DNA of 64,000 bases from Tessaracoccus flavus (GCF_001997295.1 NZ_CP019605.1:310001-374000), one strand, 5' to 3'; positions 22,739 through 31,904 are shown, counted from the first letter of the stretch. Program-made: numbers and translations. Notes: generated from the letters alone by a model not told the origin.

Positions 22739-23876
22739 TCCTGACCTCGAGGCCCTTCAGGCGAACCTGGCGGCGCTGGGCCGACCCTTCACGCCACGTG
22801 ACGTGGCGGCGGCGCTGCGGACTCTGGGTGCGGCTGTCTCCGACGCGCGCGTCCGGGAACTCCTCGATGAGCTGCGTCGCCACAGCACCGGAGCGGGGCC
22901 GCTCGACTCGCTTCTCCGGGACCCTGGAGTCTCGGACGTGGTGGTCAACGGGCCCGACGACGTGTTCGTCGACCGCGGCGTCGGACTTGAGAAGACCTCG
23001 GTGGGATTCGTCGACGACGAGCAGGTGCGCCGGCTCGCGATCAGGCTGGCTGCGGCCGCGGGGCGACGGCTGGACGATGCCTCCCCATTTGTCGACGGCA
23101 GACTGCCGGGTGGGGTCCGCGTCCATGCGGTACTGGCGCCGGTGGCGTCACCCGGCACCTGCGTGTCGCTGCGTGTCCCAGCCGCCCGGGGATTCACATT
23201 GGACGACCTGGTGGCGGCGGGATCGGTGGGGACTGAGGGGGCAGGTTTGCTGGCATCGATCGTCGCCCGCCGGGTGCCCTTCCTCATCTCCGGGGGTACC
23301 GGTTCCGGGAAGACGACCCTGCTGGCCGCACTGCTCGGGCTCGTTCCCGCCGCGGAGCGAATCGTGCTGGTCGAGGACGCCCGGGAACTGGAGCCTGCCC
23401 ATCCGCACTGCGTCCGACTGGAGGGACGACCACCGAACTCGGAGGGTGCGGGAGCCATCACCCTGACCACGCTCGTGAGGCAGGCGCTTCGGATGAGACC
23501 TGACAGGGTCGTTCTGGGAGAGGCGCGAGGTGCGGAGGTCATTGACCTTCTCACGGCGCTCAACACTGGTCACGAGGGAGGCTGCGGCACCATCCATGCC
23601 AACTCGGTTGTGGACGTGCCCGCCCGGCTCGAGGCGTTGGCCTCGTTGGGAGGGCTCGGCAGGGAGGCCTGCCACGCCCAGATTGCGGCCGCGCTCCGGG
23701 TCGTGATCCATCTGCGACGCGACCACGCCGGGCGCCGCAAGGTGCAGCAGATCGGTGTGTTCCGCCGGGGTGCGGACGGACTGGTCGAGGTCGAGACGGC
23801 CGTGGTGCTCGAAGGGACGGAGCCGACCTGGGGACCCGCGGCGGAGGCCCTGCGACGGCTGGTGGAGTCGTGTTGA
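22731..23876 (+). CDS. tadA: TadA/CpaF-type secretion ATPase
   Basis: A 381-residue hexameric ATPase that powers Flp/Tad pilus assembly. Walker A is GGTGSGKTT (about residue 189), the Asp box is LVEDARELE, Walker B is VVLGEARGAE and the His box is GHEGGCGTIHAN. The N-terminal domain (residues 1-150) matches CpaF (VVVNGPDDVFVDR, GGVRVHAVLAP). It acts on the cytoplasmic face with TadB and TadC. Overlaps with tadZ (8 bases) and tadB (7 bases) show one operon. Confidence 0.95.
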   Translation: MTDPDLEALQANLAALGRPFTPRDVAAALRTLGAAVSDARVRELLDELRRHSTGAGPLDSLLRDPGVSDVVVNGPDDVFVDRGVGLEKTSVGFVDDEQVRRLAIRLAAAAGRRLDDASPFVDGRLPGGVRVHAVLAPVASPGTCVSLRVPAARGFTLDDLVAAGSVGTEGAGLLASIVARRVPFLISGGTGSGKTTLLAALLGLVPAAERIVLVEDARELEPAHPHCVRLEGRPPNSEGAGAITLTTLVRQALRMRPDRVVLGEARGAEVIDLLTALNTGHEGGCGTIHANSVVDVPARLEALASLGGLGREACHAQIAAALRVVIHLRRDHAGRRKVQQIGVFRRGADGLVEVETAVVLEGTEPTWGPAAEALRRLVESC

Positions 23877-24721
23877 GCACGCTTGTTGCCGCGGTGACAG
23901 GTGCAGCCCTGTTGTCATGGTCCAGCGCCCGCCGCCCCGAAGGGCGACTCGGTAGCGTGGGGTTGACGGACTCGGCGCCGAGTACCGGCAGGTTGGACGG
24001 AGGCGCGGGCGGCGCGGAAAGCACCCGGAGTTTCCTCGCGGAGCCCCACCGCGCCGTCTGGGTGATTCCCCTCATGATGGTGATTGCAGCGGCTGTCGCA
24101 GGCGTGGAGGCTCTCGGCTGGGTGGCCGCCGCTGGGGTCGCCGGAGGCAGCATGGGATGGATCGCCATCAGCGCCGTGCGCCGACGCCGGGCCAAGCAGG
24201 CGGCCGAGCAGACCGCTCACGCCGCGCGGCTCCTTGCCTCTCTGCTGCGGGCAGGACAGATCCCCACGGTGGCTCTCGCGGAGGCTGCAACGGAGTGCCC
24301 GTCTCTGGCCCGGGCTGCCGCGGCGAGCAAACTGGGCTCCGACGTCGCCTCGGAGCTGGCCAGATCCTCCCGGTCGCCGGGTCGAGACGGAATGGGGCTG
24401 ATGGCGGCGGCCTGGCGGGTGAGCGAACGCAGTGGGGCGCCCATCGCGGCGGTGCTGGCGACGGTGGCGGAGAACCTCAGGCATCGTCGGCATTTGGAGG
24501 CGCTTCTCGAAACGGAGCTCGCTGCTGCAAGGACCAGCGGGAGGATCATGGCGGCGCTGCCGTTCCTCGCTCTCGCGCTCGGCGTCCTGGGCGGAGGGGA
24601 CCCGCTGGGGTTCCTGCTCCACCACGAGTTGGGCCAGTGGCTGATCCTGGCTGGAGTGGTGCTGACCGCCGGGGGTGTGGTGTGGATTGACAGGTTGGCG
24701 ACAGCACGGACGTCACCGTGA
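23870..24721 (+). CDS. tadB: TadB-like type II secretion F-domain membrane protein
   Basis: A 283-residue inner-membrane platform protein. Hydrophobic segments lie near residues 60-100 (VIPLMMVIAAAVAG, VAAAGVAGGSMGWIA) and at the C-terminus (about 222-275), enclosing a cytoplasmic T2SSF helical domain (LLASLLRAGQIPTVALAEA, GAPIAAVLATVAENL). The GTG at 23870 overlaps the tadA stop; a TTG three bases later is an alternative. With TadC it forms the membrane core of the pilus machine. Confidence 0.85.
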   Translation: MLSTLVAAVTGAALLSWSSARRPEGRLGSVGLTDSAPSTGRLDGGAGGAESTRSFLAEPHRAVWVIPLMMVIAAAVAGVEALGWVAAAGVAGGSMGWIAISAVRRRRAKQAAEQTAHAARLLASLLRAGQIPTVALAEAATECPSLARAAAASKLGSDVASELARSSRSPGRDGMGLMAAAWRVSERSGAPIAAVLATVAENLRHRRHLEALLETELAAARTSGRIMAALPFLALALGVLGGGDPLGFLLHHELGQWLILAGVVLTAGGVVWIDRLATARTSP

Positions 24722-25440
24722 CGGCACTCGTGGTTCTCTGCGCCGCACTCGGGGCGTGGCTCACGATCCCCGACCCTGGCGCTCGGATCTCAAGAATCGC
24801 CAGCCGTCCCGTGCGGCACCCGCCTGGCTGGCTCCGCGACAGACCGGGCGGGATGCGCCTGCGAGACCGGATGGCGCTCGCGGTTCTCGCTGGGCTCGCA
24901 GTGGCTGGCGGCGCGGGCGGAGCCGTGGGAGTGCTGCTCGGAGTGTTCTCGGTGCCCCTCGTGTTCGGTGGTGTGTCGCTGTGGCGATCACCCAGGCCGA
25001 CGGGGCGCCGCCACAGCGAGCTGCCCGATGCGCTTGACTTCCTGGCCGTGTGCCTCGAAGCGGGATTACCGGTCACTGCAGCCACAGAGACAGTGGCGGC
25101 GGTATCGCCGGAGGAGACACGGCTGACCTTGCAGGGGGTCGCCTCGCACCTCGCGCTGGGGCGTGCCGGGGCCGAGGCATGGGGGAGCCTGCGTGATGAT
25201 CCGGTGTGGGGCAGGGCGGCCGCAGACATCGTGCGGTCGGAGCGATCGGGCACGGCGCTCGTAGCTGTCCTGAGGATGCATGCGGACGATGCGAGGAGGG
25301 AGCTGCGCGACGAAGCGACGAAGAAGGCTCGGACGGTCGGGGTGCGGTCGGCGGTGCCGTTGATGGTGTGTTTCCTGCCGGCGTTCGTGCTCGTCGGCGT
25401 CGTGCCGATCGTGGCGGGCTTGATGACGAAGCTGTTCTAG
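24718..25440 (+). CDS. tadC: TadC-like type II secretion F-domain membrane protein
   Basis: A 240-residue membrane protein paralogous to TadB. N-terminal hydrophobic segments (about 1-17, 48-85) are followed by a T2SSF domain (DALDFLAVCLEAGLPVTAA, ERSGTALVAVLRMHAD) and a C-terminal membrane helix (VPLMVCFLPAFVLVGVVPIVAG). The GTG overlaps the tadB stop by four bases. The pilin genes that should follow are displaced to 28243 by a helicase gene and a repeat element. Confidence 0.87.
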   Translation: MTALVVLCAALGAWLTIPDPGARISRIASRPVRHPPGWLRDRPGGMRLRDRMALAVLAGLAVAGGAGGAVGVLLGVFSVPLVFGGVSLWRSPRPTGRRHSELPDALDFLAVCLEAGLPVTAATETVAAVSPEETRLTLQGVASHLALGRAGAEAWGSLRDDPVWGRAAADIVRSERSGTALVAVLRMHADDARRELRDEATKKARTVGVRSAVPLMVCFLPAFVLVGVVPIVAGLMTKLF

Positions 25441-25501
25441 GAGGGTAGGCGTCCAGGGGTTAGGGCGCGGGGCTGTCAGTGCTGGGTGGCACAGTGGAGG
25501 G

Positions 25502-27769
25502 GTGCAATTTGATTGGCTCCTGTCGAGTGACGAGGTGACCGCGACGTCCGTGCGGAAGCCCACGACCGGGGAGCCCTCGCACTGGCCCTCGTGGCTGTCC
25601 GCCGAGGCGGCTGGGCGCTGTGCCGACGCCGGGATCGCCGCCCCCTGGAGCCATCAACGCGAGTTCGCGGACGTGCTCTTCCGCGGAGACCACGCGATCA
25701 TCTGTACCCCGACCGGGTCGGGAAAGACCTTGGGATATCTGCTGCCCATCATCGCGGCGACGGCGGAGGGCGTTCTGGGCGTGTCGACCGACTCACTCAG
25801 GGCGCGCCTCACCACGCCGCGGCACACCGCTCTCTACATCGCCCCCACCAAGGCACTCGCTCACGATCAGGGGCGGGCGTCGGCTGCGCTGGGTCCCCGT
25901 GGCTGGCGCATCACCACGCTCGACGGCGACTCCGACGACGCCGAGCGGAGGTTCGCGCGGGAGCACGCGAGCTACGTACTGACCAATCCAGACATGCTCC
26001 ACTATTCGGTGCTGCCCAACCATCAGCGATGGGCGGGCTTCCTCGGATCGCTGCGCTACGTCGTCGTCGACGAGGCGCACAGATACCAGGGCGTGTTCGG
26101 GGCTCACGTCGCCCAGGTCCTGCGGAGGCTCAGACGGGTAGCTGCACACTACGGAGCCCAACCGGTCTTCGCGTTGTCATCGGCGACCGCTCCCAACGCA
26201 GCAGAGTTCGGCGGCTCGCTCATCGGCGCTCCCGACGTCGAGGTGATCGCGCGGGACACCGCGCCGTCGGGGCGGAGGACGGTCGCGCTATGGCGGCCCG
26301 GTTCCAGCCTCCGCTCTGACACCGCGCTGCTGCTGGCGCGGTTGGCCGACCAGCGGGCGCAGACGATCGCTTTCGTTCCCTCGCGGCAGGGTGCGGAGCT
26401 GGTGTCGATCGCGGCGCAGGAGATCGCGACCGAACCGTCCCGGATCGCGTCGTACCGAGGCGGCTACCTCGCTCACGACCGCCGGGAGTTGGAGGCTGCT
26501 CTCCACTCCGGCGAGTTGCGGGGTCTGGCCAGCACCAACGCCCTCGAACTCGGCGTCGACGTCGCCGGCATGGATGCTGTGCTCGTCTCGGGATATCCGG
26601 GCAAGCTTTCCTCGTTCTGGCAACAGGCGGGTAGGGCTGGGCGCCGCGGCCGTGACGCGCTGGTGGTGCTGCTGGCGCGCGAGAACCCGCTGGACGCGTA
26701 TCTTCTCGACCACCCGGAACTGCTGTTCGACGCCCCCGTCGAAAGGGCCGTCCTCCATCCCGAGAACCCGCGCGTGCTGGGTCCGCACCTCGCAGCGGCA
26801 GCCCAGGAACTTCCCCTGCGGCCGGACGATGACCAGTGGTTCGGCCCGCAGGCCGCCGCGATTGCGGAGGCACTCGCCGCGCAGGGCGTGCTGCGCAACA
26901 GGGGCGGACGTTACTACTGGACCCGCCCGGACCGCGCCGTCGACTTCATCTCGCTCCGCGCGATGGAGGAGCACCCCTTCGACATCATCGAGCGCGACAC
27001 GGGGCGGGTGGTTGGGGTGGTCGATGCCGGGGCGGTGGACCGTACCGTGCATCCGGGCGCCGTCTACCTGCACCAGGGCGACTCGTACCTGGTGACGGAG
27101 TTGGACCGGGAGGAACGACAGGCGTTCGTGGTGAAGGACCGTCCGCGGTTCTACACCCAGCCCCAGTCCTCCTTCGACATCGAGATCGTGCAGGAACGCG
27201 GCCGAAAGCAGCTGGGCATCACCGAGGTGTGCCACGGCGATGTCCGTCTGGACTCCCAGGTGCTGGGATATCTACGGCGAGACGAGGTCACCCACGAGGT
27301 GTGGGACACGACGTCCCTGGACATGCCGCGGCACCGGATGGTCACGCAGGCCGTGTGGTGGACGGTGCCGGCTCACCTGGCCCGCCGGCTGGGGTGGGGG
27401 GAATTGGAGATGGGCGCCGCGGTGCACGCGGCCGAGCACACGGCCATCGGTCTGCTCCCGGCCTTCGCGCCCTGCGACCGATGGGACATCGGCGGTGTTT
27501 CGACGGCGCTCCACCCCGACACGGGGCTGGCCACAATCTTCGTCCACGACGGCATGGCCGGGGGAGCGGGCTTCGCGTTGCGAGGCTGGGAGGTGGCCGA
27601 CCACTGGCTCCACGCCACCCTCGAGCGCCTGACCACCTGCACCTGCAGCGACGGGTGCCCCTCCTGCGTCGTCTCCCCGAAGTGCGGCAACGCCAACCAG
27701 GTGCTCAGCAAGACATCCGCCGCGGAGTTGCTGGGGCTGCTGCTCGACGATCCGTTGGGACTGCGCTGA
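25502..27769 (+). CDS. DEAD/DEAH-box helicase with DUF1998 domain (MrfA/Rv3649-like)
   Basis: A 755-residue superfamily 2 helicase. Walker A TPTGSGKT (about residue 72), DEAH (VVVDEAHRYQG), SAT (LSSATAPN), motif V ALELGVDVAG and motif VI QQAGRAGRRGRD are all present. The C-terminal DUF1998 region ends in a four-cysteine cluster (CTCSDGCPSC...KCG), as in Bacillus MrfA, a 3'-5' helicase linked to mitomycin repair. Likely role: DNA repair (inferred from family). The GTG start has GGAGG too close to it, so the exact start is uncertain. In M. tuberculosis the homologue lies beside, not inside, the pilin/Tad cluster. Confidence 0.92.
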   Translation: MQFDWLLSSDEVTATSVRKPTTGEPSHWPSWLSAEAAGRCADAGIAAPWSHQREFADVLFRGDHAIICTPTGSGKTLGYLLPIIAATAEGVLGVSTDSLRARLTTPRHTALYIAPTKALAHDQGRASAALGPRGWRITTLDGDSDDAERRFAREHASYVLTNPDMLHYSVLPNHQRWAGFLGSLRYVVVDEAHRYQGVFGAHVAQVLRRLRRVAAHYGAQPVFALSSATAPNAAEFGGSLIGAPDVEVIARDTAPSGRRTVALWRPGSSLRSDTALLLARLADQRAQTIAFVPSRQGAELVSIAAQEIATEPSRIASYRGGYLAHDRRELEAALHSGELRGLASTNALELGVDVAGMDAVLVSGYPGKLSSFWQQAGRAGRRGRDALVVLLARENPLDAYLLDHPELLFDAPVERAVLHPENPRVLGPHLAAAAQELPLRPDDDQWFGPQAAAIAEALAAQGVLRNRGGRYYWTRPDRAVDFISLRAMEEHPFDIIERDTGRVVGVVDAGAVDRTVHPGAVYLHQGDSYLVTELDREERQAFVVKDRPRFYTQPQSSFDIEIVQERGRKQLGITEVCHGDVRLDSQVLGYLRRDEVTHEVWDTTSLDMPRHRMVTQAVWWTVPAHLARRLGWGELEMGAAVHAAEHTAIGLLPAFAPCDRWDIGGVSTALHPDTGLATIFVHDGMAGGAGFALRGWEVADHWLHATLERLTTCTCSDGCPSCVVSPKCGNANQVLSKTSAAELLGLLLDDPLGLR

Positions 27770-27803
27770 CGCTGGGGCCACCGTCGCCAGCCGGCTGACC
27801 TGA

Positions 27804-28067
27804 ACGCCAGCGTGGGGCCGAAAACGCCAACCGGCAGGACTGAACGCCAACGCGGGCCTCCTAGACGCCAACCCAGGGGACGCGGACGCCAACAGAGAGG
27901 TGGGAACGCCAACGCCAGAGGTGGAAACACCAACGGACAAGGCCAAACGCCGACGACCCTCAGCTTCGCCCGCGATATCTCACGGGCGAAGCTGAGACTC
28001 GCGGGCATCGCCCGATGCCGGTTGGCGTTGGCGCTCCCCGTTGGCGTTCAGGTCGGCCTGTTGGCGT
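27804..28067 (+). repeat. Iteron-hairpin element, copy 3
   Basis: Fills most of the 473-base gap 27770-28242. Eight left iterons (ACGCCA-type, one ACACCA) start at 27804, 27824, 27844, 27865, 27886, 27906, 27927 and 27947, spaced 20-21 bp. The core is a perfect 14-bp stem (CTCAGCTTCGCCCG 27959-27972 with CGGGCGAAGCTGAG 27983-27996) around loop CGATATCTCA, identical to that of copy 4. Inverted TTGGCG iterons start at 28022, 28041 and 28061. Compared with copy 4 the stem differs by GA to TT on one side and TC to AA on the other, a double compensatory change. Confidence 0.88.
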
Positions 28068-28242
28068 TGGCCCCTCGACGGGGCTCGTTTTCTCCCAAGC
28101 TGATCGGTTCAGGACGCGACCCCGGCGAGGGGGATGCGGGGTTGTCCACACCCGAACCGGGCGCCGGGAAATGCGGCACTGCCGTGGCGATTAATGCCGG
28201 TGCGTCGGCTGACAGGCAGCCGGCCCGCCGAAAGGAATAGTC

Positions 28243-28467
28243 ATGCACCACCTCGTTCCCCTCGCCCACCGCGCCCGGGCCGCCCAACTGAGCACCAGGC
28301 TGCTGGCGCAGCGGGGCCTAACCACCGTCGAGTACGCCATCGGACTCCTGGGCGCCGCCACCGCAGCGCTGCTTCTCCTTCGCATCTTCAACGACAACCG
28401 GCTCTTCGAGACGCTCTTCAACAACGTCATCAGCATCTTCGCTCGCATGGTGAAGGGCAACGGCTGA
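28243..28467 (+). CDS. Flp-like pilin (DUF4244 family)
   Basis: A 74-residue prepilin. A long basic leader (about 1-25) ends in the prepilin-type cleavage context RG/LTTVEY, with Glu at +5 of the mature protein, followed by a single hydrophobic helix (AIGLLGAATAALLLLRIF) typical of Flp pilins. It is the counterpart of Rv3656c and the probable subunit of the fibre assembled by the Tad genes at 21725-25440. Two pseudopilin genes follow within 3 bases. No prepilin peptidase gene is present in the window. Confidence 0.85.
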   Translation: MHHLVPLAHRARAAQLSTRLLAQRGLTTVEYAIGLLGAATAALLLLRIFNDNRLFETLFNNVISIFARMVKGNG

Positions 28468-28469
28468 CC

Positions 28470-28820
28470 ATGGCAGGTCGGCCCCGGGAGCGGGGGATGG
28501 TCACCATTGAACTCGCCGTCGGCATCACGTTGGCGATGGTGGTGACCGTGGTCCTGGTGGGAATCTCACTGCTCGGGGTCGCCCAGGCGGCCTGCGCGGA
28601 GTCCAGCGCCCAGCTGGCTCGCCAGGCCGCCCGTGGGGACGAGGCGCAGGTCAGTGCGGCCACGGAGAGGGCGCCGTCCGGCTCGTCGATCGAGTGGGAG
28701 TGGGGCTCGGAGGGTGTGGGGGTCGTGGTCTCGGTGGACCGGGAGCTCCCCCTCATCGGTACGGTGACGCTCAGCGCCGACGCCTGGGCGGCGTACGAGC
28801 CGGGGATCAGTCCCCCATGA
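28470..28820 (+). CDS. TadE-family pseudopilin
   Basis: A 116-residue TadE-like protein. The signature RGMVTIELAVGITLAMVVTV has the prepilin-like Glu at +5 and a hydrophobic N-terminal helix; the rest is a small extracellular beta-rich domain (VGVVVSVDRELPLIGTV). The start lies two bases after the pilin stop. TadE-type proteins are minor pilins needed for Flp pilus assembly. Counterpart of Rv3655c. Confidence 0.85.
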   Translation: MAGRPRERGMVTIELAVGITLAMVVTVVLVGISLLGVAQAACAESSAQLARQAARGDEAQVSAATERAPSGSSIEWEWGSEGVGVVVSVDRELPLIGTVTLSADAWAAYEPGISPP

Positions 28821-29182
28821 GAGGGGAGCGGGGGAGCGCGGGTTCGGTGCTCCTCGCTGCGATGCTCACCGTGATCGCAACCGTGCTCCTCTCCGGGGTC
28901 CTGGTGATCAGCTGGTTCGGCGCGGTGCGCAGTGCTGACCAGGTGGCCGAACTGGCGGCACTGGCCGGCGCGAGTGCCGCGGTGACCGGGGAGGACGCCT
29001 GCCGCGCCGCCGCCGCGACGGCGGGGCGCAACGGCTTTCCCGTTCACGCCTGCGTCGTCAGGGGAGGTGGCTCGCACGTGGTGGTCGAGGTGACGGTTGC
29101 CGCTGAACTCGAAGGAGCATTTCCCGGCGCGCCGAGGCGAGTTCTCCGCGTAGCGGCCGCCGGGACGGTGGGGACCGCGTAA
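28817..29182 (+). CDS. TadE-like secretion protein (Rv3654c type)
   Basis: A 121-residue protein with an N-terminal RGSAGSVLLAAMLTVIATVLLSG segment, resembling the helicase/secretion-neighbourhood TadE-like family, then a small domain with two cysteines (DACRAA, HACVVRG). The ATG overlaps the preceding stop by four bases (ATGA). In M. tuberculosis the equivalent Rv3654c and Rv3655c have been reported as secreted effectors in macrophages, but this order and family mostly suggest a minor pilin. Confidence 0.8.
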   Translation: MRGERGSAGSVLLAAMLTVIATVLLSGVLVISWFGAVRSADQVAELAALAGASAAVTGEDACRAAAATAGRNGFPVHACVVRGGGSHVVVEVTVAAELEGAFPGAPRRVLRVAAAGTVGTA

Positions 29183-29231
29183 CGCCGTCGTGGAAGATAC
29201 CGTTCCCGACGCCACCCCCTCCGGTGCGCAA

Positions 29232-29237
29232 TAGGCT
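29232..29237 (+). promoter_or_regulatory. Leaderless -10 element for the aldo/keto reductase gene
   Basis: TAGGCT lies exactly 6 nt before the ATG at 29244, with no ribosome binding site. Confidence 0.65.
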
Positions 29238-29243
29238 GGCTCT

Positions 29244-30293
29244 ATGACCTACATCGCTGCGGAAGATCGCTACGAATCCATGCCCTACCGCCGACTCGGC
29301 ACTTCAGGCCTGAAGCTTCCGGCCATCTCACTGGGGCTCTGGCACAACTTCGGAGATGACTTCTCGATCCAAAACCAGCGCGAGATCCTGCGCCACGCCT
29401 TCGACCGGGGAGTGACGCACTTTGACCTCGCCAACAACTACGGTCCGCCCTACGGCTCCACGGAGACCAACTTCGGCAGGATCTTCGCCGACGACTTCAG
29501 GCCGTACCGCAACGAGCTCGTCATCTCGTCGAAGGCCGGATGGGACATGTGGCCAGGTCCGTACGGGTTCGGGGGTTCCCGGAAATACCTGCTGAGTTCC
29601 CTCGACGACTCTCTGCAGAGGATGGGGCTCGACTACGTCGACATCTTCTACCACCACCGCCCTGATCCCGACACGCCCATCGAAGAGACCATGGCGGCCC
29701 TCGACCAGGCTGTCCGATCGGGGAAGGCGCTCTACGCCGGCATCTCGTCCTACTCTGCGACGCTGACGCTGCAGGCGCAGAAGATCGCCCGCGATCTCGG
29801 GACTCCGCTCGTGATCCATCAACCCTCCTACTCGGTCCTCAACCGCTGGATCGAGGACGGCGAGCCCAACGTGTTGCAGGCCTGCGAGCAGGCAGGCATG
29901 GGCATCATCGCCTTCTCGCCGCTCGCCCAGGGGATGCTGACAAGCAAGTACCTCGACGGTGTCCCGGAGAACTCGCGGGCCGCCCAGGGGAAGTCTCTGG
30001 ACGCTGATCTGCTGAGCGATGAGAACATCGCGCATCTGCGGGCGCTCAACGACATCGCCGGGCAGCGGGGCCAGTCCTTGGCGCAGATGGCGATCGCATG
30101 GGCTCTGCGCGACCAGGGCGGGCTTTCAGTCACCTCGGTCCTCCTCGGAGCCTCCTCCGTCAAGCAACTCGACGACAACCTCGGCGCGCTCGACAACCTC
30201 GACTTCACCGACGATGAGCTTTCGCGGATCGACGAGCACGGCGGCGTCGAGGGGGTCAACCTCTGGCAGGGGGCCACTGACTCCGTCAGCTGA
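29244..30293 (+). CDS. Aldo/keto reductase, YghZ (L-glyceraldehyde-3-phosphate reductase) type
   Basis: A 349-residue NADPH-dependent oxidoreductase. The catalytic tetrad is visible: Asp and Tyr in FDLANNYG, Lys in ISSKAGW, His in FYHHRPDP. The N-terminal YRRLGTSGLKLPAISLGLWHNFGD and LLGASSVKQLDDN near the C-terminus place it in the YghZ/potassium-channel-beta group. E. coli YghZ reduces L-glyceraldehyde 3-phosphate and methylglyoxal, suggesting carbonyl detoxification. It is monocistronic, with its own leaderless promoter and terminator. Confidence 0.92.
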   Translation: MTYIAAEDRYESMPYRRLGTSGLKLPAISLGLWHNFGDDFSIQNQREILRHAFDRGVTHFDLANNYGPPYGSTETNFGRIFADDFRPYRNELVISSKAGWDMWPGPYGFGGSRKYLLSSLDDSLQRMGLDYVDIFYHHRPDPDTPIEETMAALDQAVRSGKALYAGISSYSATLTLQAQKIARDLGTPLVIHQPSYSVLNRWIEDGEPNVLQACEQAGMGIIAFSPLAQGMLTSKYLDGVPENSRAAQGKSLDADLLSDENIAHLRALNDIAGQRGQSLAQMAIAWALRDQGGLSVTSVLLGASSVKQLDDNLGALDNLDFTDDELSRIDEHGGVEGVNLWQGATDSVS

Positions 30294-30308
30294 CATCCAC
30301 CCCTTTCG

Positions 30309-30336
30309 GACCCCGCCAGGCATGCCTGGCGGGGTC
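30309..30336 (+). terminator. Perfect 28-bp palindromic terminator
   Basis: GACCCCGCCAGGCA followed directly by its exact reverse complement, then GTCAGCTTTTC. It lies 16 bases after the aldo/keto reductase stop. Confidence 0.85.
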
Positions 30337-30399
30337 GTCAGCTTTTCAGTAACTCATCGCGCCCGGCACGGCCTCACCGCGACCGGCCTGGATCCGCGG

Positions 30400-30426
30400 T
30401 TCCCTAGGGAAGTGGTTCCCTAGACT
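30400..30426 (+). promoter_or_regulatory. Promoter with palindromic operator-like site for the methyltransferase gene
   Basis: TAGACT (30421-30426) lies exactly 6 nt before the ATG at 30433, as for a leaderless transcript. It overlaps a half-site TTCCCTAG (30417-30424) that repeats the left part of the perfect palindrome TTCCCTAGGGAA (30400-30411), about 16 bp upstream. A repressor bound here would cover the promoter. Confidence 0.5.
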
Positions 30427-30432
30427 CGCCCC

Positions 30433-31902
30433 ATGCATGTCACAGATGTCGACGCGATCCAGCTACGCAACCACCTGGACGGCGCAGGATTCACGGTGGA
30501 AGGGGTGCTGGAGCGCATCGGCGAAGCCGGGCAGGACGGGCTCCGACGTAACTGCACCGTGCCGGCCGACGTGGCGTTGAACGGCGCCACCGATCCGCTC
30601 GCCAGCCTGATCCGGCTGTTCATCCTGCAGCAGAAGGTGCCGGCGGATCAGCTTCGCGAGGTCCTCGACCTCGGGCAGCTCGGACGGGCCGGATACCTGG
30701 ACGTCGGCGTCGAGGTGCGAGCCCTTGTCGATATCCGCCCCTACGGGTCGCCCGACGACGGCGCGACCGGCTGGGTGGTCGCCGACCCGACGCCCGGGCT
30801 CGACCACTCCATGGAGCCGACGCGCCCCGACTATGTCCTGGGCGTGTCCCCGGCGTCGTCGACACTGGCCCAGATCACCATGCGGAGCGAGGTCTCCTCG
30901 GCGCTTGATCTGGGCACCGGCTGCGGCGTCCAGTCGCTGCACCTGTCGCGCCACTGCGGACGCGTCGTCGCCACCGATGTCAATGGACGTGCGCTCGACC
31001 TCGCCGCGCTGACGGCCGACCTCAATCAGGTTGACGTCGATCTGCGGCTCGGGTCGCTCTATGAACCGGTGGCGGGGGAACGCTACGACCTCATCGTGTC
31101 CAACCCTCCCTTCGTCATGAGCCCACCTCGGGCCGAGGCCGAGACCTTGGCGTACCGCGAGGCCAATTTCGAGGGCGACTCGCTCGTCGAACGTCTCGTC
31201 CGAGGGGCCGGGAATCACCTCAACCCCGGCGGAAGCCTGCAGCTCCTCACGAACTGGGCTGTCCTCGACGAACCGTGGCAGGAGCGACTGGCGGCGTGGA
31301 TTCCGCAGGAGTGCGACGCCTGGGTGATCGAGCGGGAACGTCTGGACGTGTACTCCTACATCGAAATGTGGTTGACCGACGCCGGGCTGGCCGGGACCCC
31401 CGGATGGCGGACTGCCTACGACGAGTGGCTCGCGTACTTCAACCGGTTGGGGATCAGGTCGGTGGGGATGGGATGGATCCTCATCACCCGCGCAGACCGT
31501 CCCGAGCCGTTCCGGAGGTTCGAGAGCTGGCCCCACGCGGTGGCCCAGCCAGTCGGTGGGGTATTCGAGAGGCACCGCGCCGCTGTCGACGCCCACCTGC
31601 TTCCCGTCGACGAACTCCTGGACACCCGCCCCCGTCTGATCGACGTCGACGAGGAGACCGTGGGGCGGCCGGGCGCCGGAGACCCGGAGCACATCGTGTT
31701 TCGGCAGAGGGTGGGCCTGCTCCGCGCGATCAGGGCCGACACCACGCTAGCCGCGGTACTGGGAGCCCTTGACGGCGATCTGACCCTCGGCCAGGTGACG
31801 GCCGCCGTGGCGCAGGTGCTGGACGAGGATCCGGCCGAAGTGGCCGCCGCGGTGATTCCCGAGGTGCGTGCCGCGCTCCTCGACCAGATGCTGGTCCTCT
31901 GA
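30433..31902 (+). CDS. SAM-dependent methyltransferase (N6-adenine/HemK-like fold) with N- and C-terminal extensions
   Basis: A 489-residue protein. Residues 1-140 form a winged-helix-like N-terminal domain. The methyltransferase core has motif I ALDLGTGCGVQSLHL (about 157-171), acidic loop VVATDVNGRALD and the catalytic tetrapeptide NPPF (VSNPPFV), which marks N- or amide-methylating enzymes such as RlmG, RsmC and PrmC. The C-terminal ~150 residues are family-specific. The target (rRNA, tRNA or protein) is not readable. It is followed after two bases by an ATPase gene. Confidence 0.82.
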   Translation: MHVTDVDAIQLRNHLDGAGFTVEGVLERIGEAGQDGLRRNCTVPADVALNGATDPLASLIRLFILQQKVPADQLREVLDLGQLGRAGYLDVGVEVRALVDIRPYGSPDDGATGWVVADPTPGLDHSMEPTRPDYVLGVSPASSTLAQITMRSEVSSALDLGTGCGVQSLHLSRHCGRVVATDVNGRALDLAALTADLNQVDVDLRLGSLYEPVAGERYDLIVSNPPFVMSPPRAEAETLAYREANFEGDSLVERLVRGAGNHLNPGGSLQLLTNWAVLDEPWQERLAAWIPQECDAWVIERERLDVYSYIEMWLTDAGLAGTPGWRTAYDEWLAYFNRLGIRSVGMGWILITRADRPEPFRRFESWPHAVAQPVGGVFERHRAAVDAHLLPVDELLDTRPRLIDVDEETVGRPGAGDPEHIVFRQRVGLLRAIRADTTLAAVLGALDGDLTLGQVTAAVAQVLDEDPAEVAAAVIPEVRAALLDQMLVL

Positions 31903-31904
31903 CC

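Noticed and set aside
27812..28240. Open reading frames within iteron elements (for example 27812-28240, 12413-13114, 47006-47527)
   Set aside because: They span 20-bp iterons whose period is not a multiple of three, have no ribosome binding site, overlap neighbouring genes or hairpins, and translate into low-complexity Arg/Pro text.
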